A stretch of DNA of 64,000 nt, taken from positions 62,001 to 126,000 of the forward strand of contig NZ_VSEY01000030.1 in NCBI RefSeq assembly GCF_008086045.1, in the 5' to 3' direction. The position numbers and the translations under genes are program-made. Within the stretch, counting starts at the first letter, position 1, and every line of letters begins with the position of its first letter. This document shows positions 8,609-16,152 of this stretch, piece after piece. The notes below the pieces were generated by a model that saw only the letters and a program-made list of their open reading frames with translations, did not search any database and was not told the origin of the DNA. This DNA is from Nonomuraea sp. PA05. GTDB lineage: Bacteria; Actinomycetota; Actinomycetes; Streptosporangiales; Streptosporangiaceae.

Positions 8609-9152
8609 GGAGATCCTCGCCAAGGTCCGCAAGGCCGTCGCCGGGGCGGCGGACGCCGAGATCCCCCGGCACTACCGGGCGCAGCGGCAGCCCGAGGGCC
8701 TCGTCGAGCTGTTCGCGGAGCGGGTGGACGACTACCGGGCGATCGTGCACGTGGTCGCCTCCGCCGACCTCCCCGCCAAGATCGACGAGTGCGTGGGCGG
8801 GCGGCGCATGATCGTCCCCGACGGCTTCGGCCGCGAGGGCGGCTGGGACGACCTGAACACCGCCGACGGCGTGATCACGAACTGCGCCGTCGGCATCGCC
8901 GAGACCGGCACCATCGTCCTCGACCACGGCCCCGGCCAGGGCACCAGGGCCCAGACGCTGGTCCCCGACTACCACCTGTGCGTGGTGCGGGCCGGTCAGA
9001 TCGTGGCGGGCGTGCCGGAGGCCGTGGCCCGGCTCGACCCGTCCCGCCCTCTGACCTGGATCAGCGGCCCCTCGGCCACCAGCGACATCGAGCTGAACCG
9101 GGTCGAGGGCGTCCACGGCCCCCGCACCCTGGAAGTGATCATCAGTACCTGA
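8595..9152 (+). CDS. lutC: LutC-like lactate utilisation protein (LUD domain)
   Basis: A 185-residue single LUD-domain protein that completes the operon. Family landmarks are GVITNCAVGIAETGTIVLDHG and the C-terminal WISGPSATSDIELNRVEGVHGPR, which are typical of LutC/YkgG. Start ATG 8595 lies inside the end of lutB, after a GGTGGGAG ribosome-binding site. The last 11 bp overlap the convergent baeRF2-like gene. Confidence 0.92.
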   Translation: MSAREEILAKVRKAVAGAADAEIPRHYRAQRQPEGLVELFAERVDDYRAIVHVVASADLPAKIDECVGGRRMIVPDGFGREGGWDDLNTADGVITNCAVGIAETGTIVLDHGPGQGTRAQTLVPDYHLCVVRAGQIVAGVPEAVARLDPSRPLTWISGPSATSDIELNRVEGVHGPRTLEVIIST

Positions 9153-10164
9153 GCACCGCCGCCACGTCCTCGACCGAGCCGGTGAACCACAGCTCGGCGT
9201 CCGTCATCGCGGCCGCCCTGGCCAGCGCGGAGTCCGAGCGCTCCTGCACGGGCTCGCTCACGCCCCAGCGCTGCAGCTCGCCCCGGTCGGTGGCGAGCTG
9301 CGTGCCGCCCTCGCCGATCCACACGGAGCCGGGCAGCTCGCCGGGCAGCAGCACCGCCTGCACCCGTCCCTCGCGCAACGCCTGCGAGACCCGGGCCATG
9401 CCGGTCGGGCCGGCGGACTCCTGATGACGTTCGAGCAGCTCAGCCCGCCTGCGGTCGAGCCACTCGTCCAGCGCGCGCTCCACGTCCCGCTCGAACTGGC
9501 CGTGGTCGTCGCGGCTGCCGTGCTCGACCATCATCACCCGGTCGGCCGCCTTGGTGCCGAGGTGGCGCAGCAGGTACGAGCGCGACTTCGGCTCACCCGC
9601 GACCAGGATCAGCTCGGCGCCGATCCTGCGCACCTGCTCGTCGATCTCGTGGGCCACGGCCGCCGCGTTCTTCTCCCACGCCTCGTCCACGGCCCGCTCG
9701 TACCGCTTCTGCGACCATCCGCCCTGGGCGGTCTTCTGCAGCGGCCACTTGGCGGCCTCCACCGTGGTCTTGCGCGGCGACCCGCCGCCGAACACGGTCA
9801 CCTCCGCCCCCGCGTGGTCCACGATGACGCGGATGTGCGGCACGTTCTCGCCGCGCCGCATGAGCAGCGGCGTGATGTGCGGCAGCGGCGTCCAGGTCGC
9901 CATCTCCGACGGCGCCTCGCGCAGCGACTCGGCCAGCACCACGTCACCGTGCGTGGCGAACAGCGCCCGCCCGGCGGCGGCGCTCAGCGCCTCGCCCTCC
10001 AGGGCGTCCAGGGTCGCCTTGTCGCCCCGGCCGTCGTGCCCGTCGAGCCGGTCGCGCATGCCGCGCCAGTGGCTCTCTCGCTCAGGGCCGGTGAGCGCGC
10101 CCAGGTACACCGAGGCGTACGGGCCGCGCCGCTCGTACAGCGGCCGGATGAAGTCGAGCCGCAC
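9142..10164 (-). CDS. Rv2629-like protein, baeRF2 family
   Basis: A 340-residue protein resembling mycobacterial Rv2629 and the bacterial archaeo-eukaryotic release-factor-like family 2. Seen: YASVYLG near the start, a central VIVDHAGAEVTVFGGGS strand region, the KNAAAVAHEID segment and the C-terminal MTDAELWFTGSVEDVAAVLRY. These proteins share the eRF1/Vms1-like core and are suspected to act on ribosomes or stalled peptidyl-tRNA, but no activity is firmly assigned. The GTG start at 10164 uses GGAGGTG located within the end of the DUF2795 gene 3 bp upstream, so the two form an operon. Confidence 0.8.
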   Translation of the reverse strand: MRLDFIRPLYERRGPYASVYLGALTGPERESHWRGMRDRLDGHDGRGDKATLDALEGEALSAAAGRALFATHGDVVLAESLREAPSEMATWTPLPHITPLLMRRGENVPHIRVIVDHAGAEVTVFGGGSPRKTTVEAAKWPLQKTAQGGWSQKRYERAVDEAWEKNAAAVAHEIDEQVRRIGAELILVAGEPKSRSYLLRHLGTKAADRVMMVEHGSRDDHGQFERDVERALDEWLDRRRAELLERHQESAGPTGMARVSQALREGRVQAVLLPGELPGSVWIGEGGTQLATDRGELQRWGVSEPVQERSDSALARAAAMTDAELWFTGSVEDVAAVLRY

Positions 10165-10167
10165 CGG

Positions 10168-10575
10168 TCACCACCTCCGCTTCTCCACGCCGAGACCGAG
10201 CGCCTTGGCGACGTCGGCCATGTTCGTGTAGCTCCGCTCGGGCAGCGACTCCACCATGTCGATCACCGGATCGGGCGCGCCCTCGCGGTGGGCGCGCGCC
10301 AGCAGGTCCCGCTTGGACGAGGGCCAATGGGTGTCGCTCAACCACTTGGCGAGATCACTGCGGACGTCCACGTCCCGCTGCGTCATGCCCTCGGGGACGC
10401 CAGGCCCGTGGCCCGGCGCGTACGAGTGAGGCGACTCCTCGCCGGCTGCCGGCATGGCCTCGGGCTGCTTCCACTCCTCGGCATGCGTCGAGCCGCCACC
10501 GCGAACCAGACCCTCGGTCTCGTGCTTCTGCTCGTCGTCGAGCCGGGGGCCGTGCTTGTCGCTCCCACGTTCCAT
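10168..10575 (-). CDS. DUF2795 small protein
   Basis: A 135-residue hydrophilic protein. The first 65 residues are rich in His, Gly and charged residues and look disordered. The last 70 (from DVRSDLAKWLSDTHWPSSK) form the DUF2795 fold, with a second half-repeat around PVIDMVESLPERSYTNMADV, in the style of the water-stress/dormancy-linked small proteins of actinobacteria. Two adjacent ATGs (10578 and 10575) follow GAGGAGTGAGG; the second has the better spacing. It is cotranscribed with the Rv2629-like gene. Function unknown; a stress or translation-related role is inferred only from the partner. Confidence 0.75.
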   Translation of the reverse strand: MERGSDKHGPRLDDEQKHETEGLVRGGGSTHAEEWKQPEAMPAAGEESPHSYAPGHGPGVPEGMTQRDVDVRSDLAKWLSDTHWPSSKRDLLARAHREGAPDPVIDMVESLPERSYTNMADVAKALGLGVEKRRW

Positions 10576-10639
10576 CATTGACCTCACTCCTCTCAATCCG
10601 CCCCTACCCCCGCTTTCGTGGGCAAACATCGCCACTGTG

Positions 10640-10645
10640 TACCCT
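10640..10645 (+). promoter_or_regulatory. -10 box TACCCT of a leaderless promoter
   Basis: TACCCT is followed by exactly 7 nt and then the GTG start of the double GNAT gene; no Shine-Dalgarno sequence precedes the start. Confidence 0.5.
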
Positions 10646-10652
10646 CCACAGC

Positions 10653-11732
10653 GTGTTCGATCCCGACGTGAGCATCGCCACGGAACGGCTTGCACTCCGG
10701 CCGTTCAGCCCCAAGGACACCCTGCGCATCCGCTCCATCGTGCAGTCCGGCGCCCAGTTCCTCCCGCCGGGCGCCCCCGCCAAGGTCTCGCAGATCGCCG
10801 CCTGGCTCATGCACGGCGTGCACGAGCTGCGCCGCTCGGGGCAGGGCGTCCACCTCGCCATGACCGACGCCGAAGGGCTCATCGTGGGCGCCATCAGCCT
10901 GTTCAAGACCTCGTGGAGCGCGGGCACGACCGAGGTCGGGTACGGCGTGCACCCGCTCTACCGGGGCCGCGGCTTCGCCACCGAGGCGGTGCGCGGCCTG
11001 ACGGCCTGGGCGTTCGACACCCTGGGGCTGCGCAGGGTCGACCTGACCGCCAGGCTCGACAACCTCGCCTCGCTCCGCGTCGCCTGCAAAGCGGGCTTCA
11101 CCTGGGAAGGCGTGCTCCGCGACGCGGTGCTGGACGAGGACGGCGCGCACGACCTGGTCATCCTCGGCCTGCTGCGCCAGGACAGGCGCAGGCCCGTCCC
11201 CGCCCTGCCGAAGACCGAGTTGCGCACCCAGCGGCTGCTCCTGCGCCCGCAGACGCCCGCCGACGTCCCCGACCTGGCCGTCACCGGGGCGGACCCGATG
11301 ACCCAGGCGTACACCGGGGTGCCGCGCGGCTACGACGAGGAGCACGCCCGCGGCTACCTCGCCCACGCCGAGCGCCTGCAGATGAGGGGCGCGGGCGCCG
11401 CCTGGACGGCCGAGGAGCTGGACACCGGCCGCTTCGCGCTCAACGTGGACCTGCGGGACGTCAACTGGAACAGCAGGAGCGCCGAGGTCGGCTACATGAC
11501 CGCGCCCTGGGCCAGGGGCAACGGCTACGCGGGCGAGGCCGTGCGGGAGATCGCCCGCTGGCTGTTCGAGCAGCACGGCTTCGCCCGGCTCCAGCTCCGC
11601 GCCGCCCCCGCCAACACCGCCTCCCAGCGGGTCGCGGAGAAGGCCGGGTTCGTCCGCGAGGGCGTCGCCCGCGCCTCGCTCGGCGGCGAGGACCTGGTCG
11701 TCTACAGCCTCATCCCCTCGGACCTGGCCTAG
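10653..11732 (+). CDS. Double GNAT acetyltransferase (two RimJ/RimL-type domains)
   Basis: A 359-residue protein made of two complete GNAT domains of the RimJ/RimL type. Domain 1 (about 5-175) starts IATERLALRPFSPKD and has the acetyl-CoA loop in GYGVHPLYRGRGFATEAVRGL; domain 2 (about 185-359) starts LRTQRLLLRPQTPADV and has GYMTAPWARGNGYAGEAVREI. Both keep the GxG/A loop and the late KAGF motif (CKAGFTWEG, EKAGFVREG), so both could be active. Such tandem forms are frequent in actinomycetes; substrates are unknown. The start at GTG 10653 is chosen because a -10 box ends 7 nt upstream. It is divergent from the DUF2795 operon. Confidence 0.87.
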   Translation: MFDPDVSIATERLALRPFSPKDTLRIRSIVQSGAQFLPPGAPAKVSQIAAWLMHGVHELRRSGQGVHLAMTDAEGLIVGAISLFKTSWSAGTTEVGYGVHPLYRGRGFATEAVRGLTAWAFDTLGLRRVDLTARLDNLASLRVACKAGFTWEGVLRDAVLDEDGAHDLVILGLLRQDRRRPVPALPKTELRTQRLLLRPQTPADVPDLAVTGADPMTQAYTGVPRGYDEEHARGYLAHAERLQMRGAGAAWTAEELDTGRFALNVDLRDVNWNSRSAEVGYMTAPWARGNGYAGEAVREIARWLFEQHGFARLQLRAAPANTASQRVAEKAGFVREGVARASLGGEDLVVYSLIPSDLA

Positions 11733-11750
11733 GCGACACCGGACTGTCCC

Positions 11751-11787
11751 CCTTGGTGAAACCACTCCGCACCCTTGGTGAAACCAC
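11751..11787. repeat. Two direct copies of CCTTGGTGAAACCAC upstream of the CbiET gene
   Basis: The 15-mer occurs at 11751-11765 and 11773-11787, 22 bp apart. Each contains the small palindrome TGGT-GAA-ACCA, so the pair looks like two operator sites on the same face of the helix, about 40 bp before the start of the cobalamin gene. Which protein would bind is unknown. Confidence 0.5.
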
Positions 11788-11826
11788 CCCGCAGCCGTCA
11801 CCCTTGAGGTGAGGACGGTGAGGCGC

Positions 11827-13002
11827 ATGATCACGGTTGTCGGCTGGGACGGATCCGAGCTCTCGGCCAGGGCGGTCGGCAAACTGCGGGAGGCCAGGCT
11901 CGTCGTGGGCCCCGACGCCGTTCTCGGGCAGCTCCAGCTCACCGCGGCCACCGCGGCCGACGGAGCGCTGCTGGAAGCCCTGGACGACCACCTGGAGCAC
12001 GGCGAAGGCCCCGCGGTCGTGCTCACGCACGGCGACCCCGGCTTCTTCGGCGTCGTCCGCAGACTCAGGGCGCACGGCCTCAAACCGGACGTGGTGCCCG
12101 CCACCTCGCTCGTCACCCGCGCCTTCGCCTGCGCCGGGCTCAACTGGGAGGACGCGCTGGTCGTCGCCCCGTCAGGCCCGCGCCAGCTCAACAAGGCCGT
12201 CAACGCCTGCCGCGCCCACCCCAAGGTCGCGCTGCTGGTCGCGCCCGGCGTCGGCCCCGGCGAGATCGCCAGGGAGCTGGCGCCCACCACGCCCCGCGCC
12301 CTCATCGTGTGCGAGGACCTCGGCGGGCCCGACGAGCGCGTCACGCACAGCCGCATGGGCGAGGCCACCACCCGGCCGTGGAAGGACCCCGACGTGGTCC
12401 TCGTCATCGACCCGCTGCACCAGCCCAAGGAGCCGGGCTGGGTGGCGGGCGCGCAGCCGGGGCCGTCGGAGTGGGCGCTGCCGTTCGAGGGCGGGATGCC
12501 GCCCGAGGCGCGGGCGTACGTGCTGGCCAAGCTCGGCCCCCGGCTCGGCGACCTGGTGTGGGACGTCGGCGCCGGCGCCGGCCAGATCGCCGTCGAGTGC
12601 GCCCGGCTGGGCGCCGCCGTGATGGCCGTCGAACGCGACGAGGAACGCTGCGCCGCGCTGCGCGCCAACGTGCTCGAACACGGCGTGAAAGTGGCGCTGA
12701 CCAGGGGGCAGGCGCCGCCCGCGCTGGAGCCGCTGCCCGACCCCGACGCCGTCTTCGTGGGCGGCGGCGGCCTCGACGTGATCGTGGCCTGCGCCGCCAG
12801 GGGCCCGCGCGTCCTCGTGTGCGCGCTGCGCAAGGTCGAGCAGGTCGCCGGCGTGCTCGGACGGCTGCGCGAGCAGGGCTACCACGGCGAGGGCACTCAG
12901 ATCCTGGCCTCCAAGCTGGTGCTCGACCCCGACGGCTCCCACAGCCTGGCCGCCGCCGACCCGGTCTTCGTGGTGCACGCGACACCTGCGCACACAGCGT
13001 GA
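11827..13002 (+). CDS. cobL: Precorrin-6Y C5,15-methyltransferase (CbiE-CbiT fusion)
   Basis: A 391-residue bifunctional enzyme of corrin ring synthesis. Residues 1 to about 205 are a tetrapyrrole C-methyltransferase (CbiE) domain with MITVVGWDGSELSA and THGDPGFFGVVRRL; from about 220 (MPPEARAYVLAKLGP) follows a class I SAM methyltransferase (CbiT) with VWDVGAGAGQIAVECA. It methylates C5 and C15 and decarboxylates the C12 side chain of precorrin-6B. ATG 11827 is the best fit to the family N-terminus; GTG 11818 is an alternative. The last 40 bp are echoed in an imperfect duplicate downstream (13013-13053). The next genes are also for cobalamin, though separated by a 118-bp gap. Confidence 0.92.
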   Translation: MITVVGWDGSELSARAVGKLREARLVVGPDAVLGQLQLTAATAADGALLEALDDHLEHGEGPAVVLTHGDPGFFGVVRRLRAHGLKPDVVPATSLVTRAFACAGLNWEDALVVAPSGPRQLNKAVNACRAHPKVALLVAPGVGPGEIARELAPTTPRALIVCEDLGGPDERVTHSRMGEATTRPWKDPDVVLVIDPLHQPKEPGWVAGAQPGPSEWALPFEGGMPPEARAYVLAKLGPRLGDLVWDVGAGAGQIAVECARLGAAVMAVERDEERCAALRANVLEHGVKVALTRGQAPPALEPLPDPDAVFVGGGGLDVIVACAARGPRVLVCALRKVEQVAGVLGRLREQGYHGEGTQILASKLVLDPDGSHSLAAADPVFVVHATPAHTA

Positions 13003-13053
13003 CCACCCCTGCCTTCGTGGCGGGCGCGCGATGCCTGCGCACACAGCGTGACC
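12985..13053. repeat. 20-bp direct repeat at the 3' end of cobL
   Basis: CCTGCGCACACAGCGTGACC occurs at 12985-13004, spanning the cobL stop codon, and again at 13034-13053. Upstream of each copy CTTCGTGG is also shared (12966 and 13013), so about 40 bp was duplicated and has since drifted. Confidence 0.7.
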
Positions 13054-13120
13054 TGTTCCGCACACCGGCGCATCGGTTATCCTCGCGTGTCTTTGTCCAC
13101 CGCACCGGAGAACCCTCACG

Positions 13121-13966
13121 ATGAAGCCGCCGCTCCTGCTGATCGGGCAGGGCTCCCAGGATGACGCCTACGCCGCCGAGTTCGGCAGGTTCGTACACCG
13201 CCTGCGCTGCCGTCTCGACCAGTCGGGCGCCGACGTGTCGGGGGGTTACCTGGAGCGGGCCACGCCGCGGCTGAGCGACTCCGTCGCCTCCCTCGTCGCG
13301 CGGGGACACCACCGGCTCGTGGCGCTGCCGCTCAGCCTCAGCAGGGTGGGCGAGGAGTTCCCCGCCGCGATGGCGCTGGAGCAGCAGCGCCACCCCACGC
13401 TGATGTACGACTACGGCCGCCCGCTCGGCCCCGACCCGCGCGTGCTCGCGCTGCTGGCCGAGCGGCTCAACGAGGCCGCCGCCGAGCTGTCCAAGCCGCG
13501 CGCCCTGGAGCTGGCCGGAGCCAGGCCCCGGCTGCGCGCCGTCGACTCCCCGCCCGCCGAGGACCTCTACCAGCACATCGAGCCGGGGGAGACCGCCGTC
13601 GTGCTGGTCGGCGAGGGCTCCACCGACGCCACGGCCAACGCCGAGATCCACCGCGTCTCCCGGCTGTTCTGGGAGACGCACGCCTACGACTTCATGACCG
13701 TCGAGACGGCCTTCGTCTCCGTCACCCCTCCCGGGGTGCCCGGCGGGCTGGAGCGCTGCCGCCGGCTCGGGGCCAAGCGGGTCATCGTGGTGCCGTACCT
13801 GCTGTTCGCGGGCGGGCTGCTGGAGCGGGTCTGGGCGCAGGCGCTGGCGTACGGCGCCGGGCACCCCGACCTCGACATCCGCTGCGCCGAGGTGATCGGC
13901 GACTGCGAGATCCTTGCGGACGTCGTGATCGACCGCTACGAGGAAGCGCTCCAACTCGTTCCGTAA
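13121..13966 (+). CDS. CbiX-like sirohydrochlorin chelatase homologue lacking the metal-binding histidines
   Basis: A 281-residue two-lobed class II chelatase homologue. The fold is evident: lobe 1 LLLIGQGSQDD and TLMYDYGRPLGPDP, lobe 2 VLVGEGSTDATANAE and VPYLLFAGGLLERVWAQ. Actinobacterial CbiX proteins normally have GHGS/T at the first position and a GHxxxDIP motif in lobe 1, the two histidines that hold Co2+ or Fe2+. Here the first is Gln10 and the second region reads VGEEFPAA (Glu78), about three residues shorter. Lobe 2 also has none, as is usual for that lobe. So either the protein is inactive or structural, or it uses other ligands. It sits between cobL and cobT, followed by cobT after 12 bp. 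A -10-like TATCCT at 13079 is compatible with its own promoter. Confidence 0.8.
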   Translation: MKPPLLLIGQGSQDDAYAAEFGRFVHRLRCRLDQSGADVSGGYLERATPRLSDSVASLVARGHHRLVALPLSLSRVGEEFPAAMALEQQRHPTLMYDYGRPLGPDPRVLALLAERLNEAAAELSKPRALELAGARPRLRAVDSPPAEDLYQHIEPGETAVVLVGEGSTDATANAEIHRVSRLFWETHAYDFMTVETAFVSVTPPGVPGGLERCRRLGAKRVIVVPYLLFAGGLLERVWAQALAYGAGHPDLDIRCAEVIGDCEILADVVIDRYEEALQLVP

Positions 13967-13978
13967 TGTGGAGGTTCC

Positions 13979-15049
13979 GTGTTCGCTGAGACGCTGGCGG
14001 CGATCCGTCCCGCCGACCCGCGGGTGCTCGCCGAGGCCCGCGCCCACCAGGACCGCCTCACCAAGCCGCGCGGCTCGCTCGGCGTGCTGGAGGACGTCGC
14101 CGTACGCCTGGCGGGCGCGGCCGGCGCCTGCCCGCCGCCCATGCCGGAGCCCGCGGCCCTGGCCATCTTCGCCGCCGACCACGGCGTGCACGCGCGCGGC
14201 GTCAGCCCGTGGCCGCAGGAGGTCACGGTGCAGATGGTGAGCAACTTCCTGGCCGGCGGCGCCGTCGCCAACGCCTTCGCCGCCCAGGCCGGGGCGTCGG
14301 TGACCGTCGTGGACGTGGGCGTCGCCGCCGACCTGCCCGACGCGCCCGACCTGGTCAACCACAAGATCGCGTACGGCACCGCCGACCTGTCGCAGGGCCC
14401 CGCCATGACCGTCGACCAGGCCGTCCAGGCGCTGGAGGCGGGCATTCTGGTGGCCAGGGACCTGGTCGCCAAGGGCGCGCGCTGCCTGATCACCGGCGAC
14501 ATGGGCATCGCCAACACCACCGCCTCGGCCGCGCTCGTCTCGGCCTTCACCGGCAAGGACCCGGCCGAGGTGACAGGGCGGGGCACGGGCATCGACGACG
14601 AGACGTACCAGCTCAAGGTCGGCATCGTCCGTGCGGCCCTGCGCGTGAACGCGGTGACCGAGCCCGCCTCCTCGCCCAGCGAGACGCTGCGGGCGCTGGC
14701 GGCGGTCGGCGGGTTCGAGCACGCGGCCATCGCGGGCTTCATCCTGGGCGGCGCGGCCCTGCGCGTGCCGGTGATTCTCGACGGCGTGATCGCCGGAGCC
14801 GCCGCCCTGGTGGCCGCCGCGATGGACCCGGCCGCCGCGGACCACTGCGTGGCCGGCCACCGCTCGGCCGAGCCCGGCCACACCGCCGCGCTGGCCCACC
14901 TTGGCCTGCGCCCGCTGGTGGATCTGGAGCTCCGGCTCGGCGAGGGCACGGGCGGGCTGCTGGCGCACCCGATGGTGTGCGCGGCGGTGCGCGTGATGCA
15001 CGACGTGGCGACGTTCGACTCGGCGGGAGTGACCGAAAAGCCCGTGTGA
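13979..15049 (+). CDS. cobT: Nicotinate-nucleotide:dimethylbenzimidazole phosphoribosyltransferase
   Basis: A 356-residue CobT that makes alpha-ribazole phosphate, the lower-ligand nucleotide of cobalamin. Family signatures: LTKPRGSLGVLE, IFAADHGVHARGVSPWP, ITGDMGIANTTASAAL, GRGTGIDDE and the catalytic glutamate in LRLGEGTGGLLA. Length is normal (about 350). It starts at GTG 13979 with GTGGAGG upstream, 12 bp after the CbiX-like gene. It belongs to the late part of the cobalamin pathway, whereas its neighbours act early (siroheme and precorrin steps). Confidence 0.95.
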   Translation: MFAETLAAIRPADPRVLAEARAHQDRLTKPRGSLGVLEDVAVRLAGAAGACPPPMPEPAALAIFAADHGVHARGVSPWPQEVTVQMVSNFLAGGAVANAFAAQAGASVTVVDVGVAADLPDAPDLVNHKIAYGTADLSQGPAMTVDQAVQALEAGILVARDLVAKGARCLITGDMGIANTTASAALVSAFTGKDPAEVTGRGTGIDDETYQLKVGIVRAALRVNAVTEPASSPSETLRALAAVGGFEHAAIAGFILGGAALRVPVILDGVIAGAAALVAAAMDPAAADHCVAGHRSAEPGHTAALAHLGLRPLVDLELRLGEGTGGLLAHPMVCAAVRVMHDVATFDSAGVTEKPV

Positions 15050-15059
15050 TGATGGGGAA

Positions 15060-16073
15060 GTGTCTCGTTACGGATCCATGTTCGGCCCCGACATCACGTT
15101 CCTCGGGGTGGACCGCTGCGACGTGAACGACCCCGGAAGCTACGCGGACGCCGACGTGGTGATCATCGGCGCCCCGTTCGACGGCGGCACGTCGAACCGG
15201 CCGGGCGCCAGGTTCGGCCCCATGGCGCTGCGCCAGGCCTGTTACCTGCCGCACGACGGCTCCAGGCCCAGCCTCGCGCTGCGCGTGGACGCGCTGCGCG
15301 ACCTGCGCGTGCTCGACGCCGGTGACGTGGAGTGCTACTCGGGTGACGTCGAGGGCTCGCTGGCGGCCATCGAGGAGGCCGTGCACAGGATCGCGTCCTC
15401 GGGGGCGATCCCGCTGGTGCTCGGCGGCGACCACACGGTGGCGCTGCCGGACGCGCGGGGGACCGCCAGGGCGCACGCGGCTGGGCGCACCTCGATGATC
15501 CACTTCGACGCGCACGCCGACACGGGCGACATCGCCTTCGGCCATCTCTACGGGCACGGCCAGCCGATGCGGCGGCTCATCGAGTCGGGGGCCATCAGGG
15601 GCGACAGGTTCCTGCAGATCGGCCTGCGCGGATACTGGCCGGAGCCGGAGACGCTCGGCTGGATGGCTCGGCAAAATATGCGTTCCTATGAAATGACCGA
15701 AATTGTGGCTCGCGGCCTTGACGAATGCCTGACCGAGTCCTTCGGCATCGCGCTCGACGAGTGCGACCAGATCTTCCTGTCCGTGGACATCGACGTCTGC
15801 GACCCCGGCCACGCCCCCGGCACAGGAACCCCCGAGCCGGGCGGCCTGACGGCCCGGCAGCTGCTCGACGCCGTGCGCCGGATCTGCTACGAGCTGCCGG
15901 TGGCAGGCATGGAGGTGGTCGAGGTGGCGCCGCCCTACGACCACGCCGACATCACGGCCTTCCTCGGCAACAGGGTTATCCTGGAGGCCCTGTCAGCGAT
16001 GGCCAGACGCCGCAAGGACGACGAAGGCGGGCCTCGCTGGGATCCCCGGCAGCCTCTTCTTGACGGTCGTTAA
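15060..16073 (+). CDS. Arginase/agmatinase-family ureohydrolase
   Basis: A 337-residue binuclear-manganese hydrolase of the ureohydrolase family. The metal ligands are visible: GGDHT, HFDAHADT and SVDIDVCDP, plus the C-terminal EVVEVAPPYDHADIT. Overall it is closest in style to agmatinase/guanidinobutyrase/guanidinase types (IGAPFDGGTSNRPGARFGP), which split a guanidino group to urea; the exact substrate is not decidable by eye. GTG 15060 directly follows GGGGAA, a tight spacing; ATG 15078 is an alternative. It lies 10 bp after cobT and upstream of cysG, an unexpected place for this activity. Confidence 0.88.
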   Translation: MSRYGSMFGPDITFLGVDRCDVNDPGSYADADVVIIGAPFDGGTSNRPGARFGPMALRQACYLPHDGSRPSLALRVDALRDLRVLDAGDVECYSGDVEGSLAAIEEAVHRIASSGAIPLVLGGDHTVALPDARGTARAHAAGRTSMIHFDAHADTGDIAFGHLYGHGQPMRRLIESGAIRGDRFLQIGLRGYWPEPETLGWMARQNMRSYEMTEIVARGLDECLTESFGIALDECDQIFLSVDIDVCDPGHAPGTGTPEPGGLTARQLLDAVRRICYELPVAGMEVVEVAPPYDHADITAFLGNRVILEALSAMARRRKDDEGGPRWDPRQPLLDGR

Positions 16074-16152
16074 CCCGTGCGCAGCAAATGACGCATGCGG
16101 AGCCGGTAGGTTTACCTCCTAACACAACCTTCGCGAACGGGAGATTCCCCCC

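Noticed and set aside
11733..11826. Cobalamin riboswitch before cobL
   Set aside because: The gap is under 100 bp and I see no B12-box; it is too short for the aptamer.
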